Shown here: piece by piece, positions 59,847-64,000 of the stretch | How the letters are laid out: each line of letters starts with the position of its first letter | Numbering within the stretch: the stretch's first letter is position 1 | Assembly: GCA_947652605.1 (NCBI GenBank) | Contig: OX393581.1 | Coordinates: 32,110,788 to 32,174,787, forward strand | DNA from: Elmis aenea | Taxonomy: Eukaryota > Arthropoda > Insecta > Coleoptera > Elmidae | Length of the DNA stretch: 64,000 bases | Direction: 5' to 3' | Made by a program: the position numbers and the translations under genes | The notes under the pieces: generated by a model | The model's database searches: none | Seen by the model: the letters and a program-made list of their open reading frames with translations, nothing else | Told to the model about the DNA's origin: nothing

Positions 59847-62800
59847 ATGGGTAATTTCCCTACATACCTTGCATTTTGAGTTTTATTTAGGCAAATAGAG
59901 CTTATCATTTTTAAAAACAATGTTTGTAAAATTATATTATCAGCTTAATCTTCGGTAAAAGATAAATTTTATTGATTTATGTGCATGAAGCATCAGAAAT
60001 TATACCATTGGCGTAGCCATGTTTTAATTTGTTCGTTTTGTTAAGACATTAATGTAGTAACTTTTTTTAAACATATTTGTTGATCAAACGTTGTATGTAT
60101 AAATGTAATACAGGTATAATGGCATAATTTTATTGTTGGACTTATTTTACTGACAAAACAGTGTTTGCAAGTAGTAAATTGGCTTGTTACTTTACTGCTT
60201 CAACTTTTATTTAATGCATTAAGATTAAGTTAGTATTTCGTTCTTTTTTTGTATTCAGCAAAAATTTGTTTTACAAAACATATAGATACAGTAAATAAAC
60301 ATTTGCATAGATAACTATTCACTGCTATTCACCGATTATGCATCAAATAGGCAACCATTTATGCGTCACTGCTTTACACAGATTTAACAAATTCTGAGAA
60401 GATACGGAAATGTTTTGTATTAACTTGCGTTATTGGAAATATTTGGAGCTATGTACCTTCTGTACCTTAATTTTTAGAATTGTTAAGTTTTGGGCATCGA
60501 ATACTTACCCTATAATAAAATATTTGAATCATTGCAACATTTTGTGTTTTATATAAATTTTCTTTAATTTGCTTAGGATATTTATAGAATAGATCTTTAC
60601 ATATTTTCACTAGAATCTTCTCACCGCAATGATGGAAAAAACAAAAAGCAGCAAATACTTAATAATCATTGTCATATGGTGTTATTAGCATTTGAAATTA
60701 AGTGGGGATTCCAGAGATTTAAAAAAATCAAATTTTTGAATAAGAGATGCTTAATATGCAATACGTTAATAAAATCTTATACATACAATGTAAATTTGTC
60801 AGTAACCCAAGCTAACATAAAACTAATTGTTAAAAAGCAGCCTTTAAAATATTTACAATTTATCTTATAATAATTCATAAAGTTGCTTAATTTTTGATGG
60901 TATTATAAAATTTTAATTTGATAATTTAACTTGTTCCGTAGAAAATATAAATGCAGAAAGTCCAGTTTATCAGTATTACACGATTATTAGTGGAGAAGAT
61001 CAGTTAACATGTGACAGTCAACCTCAGTTAGCTTTTTATGAGGAAGAAGACGAAGAAAAAGATGATAATCAAATTATGTATGAATATGTGGCATTAAAAA
61101 ATGATGAAACAGAAGATGAAGCAGAAATATCTGAAACTCTGGTTCAAGTTGAGGAACCTCCTGCCCAACCATCAATATCAAATATGAAATTGATTACTTT
61201 TGAAGATGGACAGATGTATTTGACACCTAGTTCACTTTTAGGTCAGTTATGTGTCACATGGCACACTTTATTATCAATCAAAATCGTGAAATGTTTATTA
61301 ACTAGTGGGTACATGTTTTAGAAGCAGCTTGTACATATCATAAACTTATTGGCAACAATATCACTTTGAACCTTAAGTTGTATGTGTAAATTGGTTATTA
61401 AAAAATTTTGGAATATTTGTTAAACCTTGAAAAGGAAAAAAATTGTTTTCAGTGCTAATGTGTACAATATACCATCCATTGCATTTTTTAAGATGAATGT
61501 AATGGACTTTCAGTTTTAAAGATAAAAAGATATCAAGTCAATTTTCACTGGAGGTATCAAGTGTATTATATTATAATAGTGAAGTGCAGTTTGTTGCTAA
61601 TAAAATAAATAAATTGATAATGTGTTCAATTGTTTGATAGTAGAATAATTAATGAAGCTGAATATTAAATTTAAGTGTATATATTTTAAAATGTGATGAA
61701 ATCTAGTAATAACAGTCGTTTTTTTAAACTGTAATTTATAGATGAAAATTTGACCGCAGTTCAGCCACAATTAGTAACTCATTCGAATGACAATAATGTA
61801 ACAACAGATGGCACACAAATTACTTCAAACGATGAAACAACACAGAGTACAGGTAAAATATTTTCAAATGTGTGAAGAGGATGCTTTATTTTCTGTCGTT
61901 TTATTTTTAGACAATAGTTTTCATCAAATACAGTTAGAAGATGGCACATGCGCTATTATTAGTTCTAATTTGTGGAAGTCCTTTCTTGATAATATTAATA
62001 ATAAACCGGATCCTGCTAAACGGGAGAAAAGGTTCCATTGTATGAATGATGGCTGTGATAAAGTTTATTCCAGTGGTCACCACTTGGCTGTAAGTTTATA
62101 TTATAATTTGTATACTCTTTGATAATTGTTATTTAAGTTATTTATTTTACTTATGAATTTATGAGGTTGAGATGCATAGTTTTCGACCTAGAAAAAAAAC
62201 CAAAAAATTTTGAGTGAAAAATGAATTTTTTTTTTGACATAGTGTCCTCGCTCCAATAATATTTAAGAGCATTTATGGAATCATAGGTTGATTCATCTAA
62301 CTCGGGCAGTGGCGTAAATAGGGGGTTGCAAAATATGTCGTCACATAGGGGCTCGAAGCCCTAGGGGGGCTCTTAGATGTTCTGCTTATTTAGATATCAA
62401 CTTTAAATTAAAAAATAAAATAGAAGCTGATTGTGATTTTTGCCTCTGTAAAAATATATAAGTTTATGATGCACCATACAAAAACGAAGCTACGCCCTTG
62501 TGCTATGTGTTTGGTCAACCATATAAGTTGGCTACAGTATCATATTAATTATCAAAAAATTAGAGAAGATAAAAAGAAGTGAAGTACAGACCGAGAAATT
62601 GAAAGGAACAAAAAAACACTGTAGTTTATCAAACTAACAATCATCTTGTATCCCTTTTGAGAGTTTAGTCATACCGGCGTACCCCTGTCGGGCGAAGATA
62701 GGACTAGTTTGGGTTGTTTTACATAAAACTATTTTATCTAGCTAAATTTCCTAAGCAAAAAATGCTAAAGTAAAAATAACAATTTTGCCGCGTATCCCTT

Positions 62801-63964
62801 GAAACCCTTTCGCCTACCACATATTGGAAAATACTGTTCTAACCAATTTTGTTTATGAAGTATTTATTTCTTTGTAAAGTAATAAATAATTAAGATCTGT
62901 AAGCTTAGTAAATCAGTATATTATACATTTAGTGTAATTTTTTTGTGTGTGTCTACCTACAGGCTCTGTCTGTCTTTCAGTCTGTAAGTTATGCAATTAT
63001 TTATTCATTTGTTCACTGATACATATCCCGGCAAAAAAAATCTCATAAACATTTGATATCTAAATGTAGAGATGGATTAAGACTACCTGATGCCCTAAGC
63101 ACTGGGCCGGACCGAGGCCCTAAGTTTCACCCCTGTTTAAAGTTTATTGACCTAAAAAAACGTAGCTCCACAATTTGTCGAGCAAAAAAATTCTATTGTA
63201 TCCCCTTCTGCCTTGGTACCCTAAGTACTAGGGTTTCTTTCCCAGGATCCCAGAATCCCGGTCCATTTTAAGCTATTTGATATTTCTCAGGAAATGCTTA
63301 TTGTCCCGGGAATTCCTGGGATTTAAAAAAAAATTTGTTTTCGTTTATTTTGTGCTAAGATCTTTGTAATACTATCATAAAAGAATTTATTATAAATATC
63401 TTTACTAACAGCCTATTATAGTCAAGGCTAACAGTAAATTATAGAAAAACTTTATTTTTATTTCAAAATAATTTTTCTCTTTTACCATAACAAATTATGT
63501 ACACTTTTAGTATGGCGTAAAGAAGCCGGGTCTCCATGACAAAGTTAACCCTTTCACTGCAGGAACCGTAATAATCTGCATTTATTTTTCGTGTCCCGTG
63601 TGCGGGAGGAGCCTTATTAATACGCGATGTATTGAAAGAAGTTAAAAATATCAGATTTTTGTTTTCTTTACGTTAGTAAGAGTTAAAATACGATATGACA
63701 TCATCTCAAACTCCTGTATATTATTGCCCAGTTTTTGCACGTTTAAATTACATATTCTATTTTTGTAGGTGCATATGCGTAGTCACAGTGGATCTCGACC
63801 ATTTGCTTGCACTGTAGAGGGCTGTGATAAGGCTTTTTCTACTGGATATTCATTAAAAGCTCATTTACGAACTCATACAGGGGAGAAACCCTATGGGTGT
63901 TCAATGTGTGAAAAGCAATTTAAAACATCGGGAGATTTACAAAAACACATTAGGACACATACAG
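59847..63964 (+). CDS. ZNF143: ZNF143/ZNF76 (Staf)-like zinc-finger transcription factor, 5' part
   Basis: Family role: binds SBS sites in snRNA-type and many mRNA promoters and activates Pol II and Pol III transcription in the nucleus. Exons: 59847-59850 (ATGG), 60942-61241, 61742-61852, 61911-62089, 63769-63964, all with GT/AG borders; intron phases 1,1,1,0 and 1 at the last donor. The joined frame has no stop over 263 codons. Residues 1-140 are acidic and Gln/Thr-rich, with two glycine-turn motifs, [11 protein letters not shown] (85-95) and [11 protein letters not shown] (145-155), like the repeated LEDGT activation motifs of Staf. Finger 1: C182, C187, H200, H204, split by intron 4. Finger 2: C212, C217, H230, H234. 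Finger 3: C242, C245, H258, H262, with [15 protein letters not shown] as in ZNF143. The family has seven fingers; the rest lie beyond the window. Start choice: ATGG + AA gives MENINAESP in frame. Orthology is inferred from fingers 1-3 and the motifs. Confidence 0.8.
62307..62506. mobile_element. Decayed hAT MITE in intron 4
   Basis: CAGTGGCGTAAATAG at the left and CGAAGCTACGCCCTTG at the right are imperfect inverted tips of the CAGTGGCGTAGC type. No 8-bp duplication is visible. It lies inside the 1.7-kb intron of the zinc-finger gene. Confidence 0.5.
62507..63300. other. Intron 4 DNA with repeat-like GC-richer patches
   Basis: Patches at 62670-62705 (CCGGCGTACCCCTGTCGGGC), 62788-62815 and 63075-63270 look like decayed short transposon ends, but I could not pair them. 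The 63053-63271 frame is in this intron and has no domain. Confidence 0.35.
63301..63540. repeat. Dispersed repeat, inverted copy of 24396-24601
   Basis: TTGTCCCGGGAATTCCTGGG at the left and GAAGCCGGGTCTCCATGAC at the right match the reverse complement of the 24.4-kb copy along the whole length. It lies in intron 4 of the zinc-finger gene, about 230 bp before exon 5. Confidence 0.7.
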
Positions 63965-64000
63965 GTAAGCGAATGTCAAGATTTAAATTCATTAATTTAT

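Noticed and set aside
61808..62122. 104-codon plus frame as a stand-alone gene
   Set aside because: It reads through exon 3, the 58-bp intron and exon 4 of the zinc-finger gene and starts out of frame with exon 3.
1..64000. tRNA, rRNA, CRISPR, operon or prophage signals
   Set aside because: No TψC-loop/B-box-like match with a cloverleaf, no rRNA core sequence and no spaced short direct repeats were seen; the DNA is eukaryotic.

Overview
The window is eukaryotic nuclear DNA, about 70 % A+T, with intron-bearing genes, small exons and a very dense load of transposable elements. The mix (mariner, hAT, PIF/Harbinger and Crypton elements, I-like and other non-LTR retrotransposons, a probable Penelope-like fragment) and the gene at the right edge fit a large, repeat-rich insect genome. 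A beetle is possible, but the sequence does not settle the order. I see no rRNA, tRNA, CRISPR array or prokaryotic feature.

The only confidently recognised host gene is at the right edge on the plus strand. It is the 5' part of a ZNF143/ZNF76 (Staf)-type C2H2 zinc-finger transcription factor. Five exons (59847-59850, 60942-61241, 61742-61852, 61911-62089, 63769-63964) join in one open frame of 263 codons and leave the window in the third finger's linker. Weaker host candidates are all short. They are a minus-strand exon for a secreted protein (5390-5725), a 113-nt minus-strand exon-like segment (19141-19253), a possible minus-strand first exon whose ATG abuts a GTAAGT donor (52796-53070), a TATA-type promoter (about 42498) and a CpG-dense block (40500-41100). 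Possibly the two minus-strand coding segments and the 53-kb first exon belong to one or more long-intron genes; this is unproven.

Nearly all other recognisable structure is mobile DNA, much of it nested. From left to right: a PIF/Harbinger element (187-2521) is split by a long-TIR element, which is split by a non-LTR 3' fragment with a 14-bp target duplication. A modular palindrome follows at 3.5-4.8 kb, then a hAT element at 8.4 kb and a non-LTR fragment at 9.7-10.9 kb. A hAT element with a perfect 8-bp duplication (13987-15400) carries a smaller foldback insert whose empty site is preserved in a second copy (29255-29923). A series of TA-flanked elements with TACAGGGTG ends and huge inverted arms lies at 17.1, 20.3, 21.4, 34.1, 35.8, 37.5, 54.1 and 57.8 kb. 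A three-layer nest (hAT > palindromic TA element > Crypton remnant) fills 37.3-39.65 kb. A mariner remnant lies at 47.6-48.1 kb.

The most unusual theme is the TACAGGGTG palindromes. Several unrelated arm sequences share the same short tip and TA target, some are built from smaller TA-bounded modules, and a fragment with the same kind of tip (43753-44325) is followed by the start of a DUF4817-like transposase, which may be the mobilising source. The long AT-rich stretches between elements show no coding signal that I can defend.
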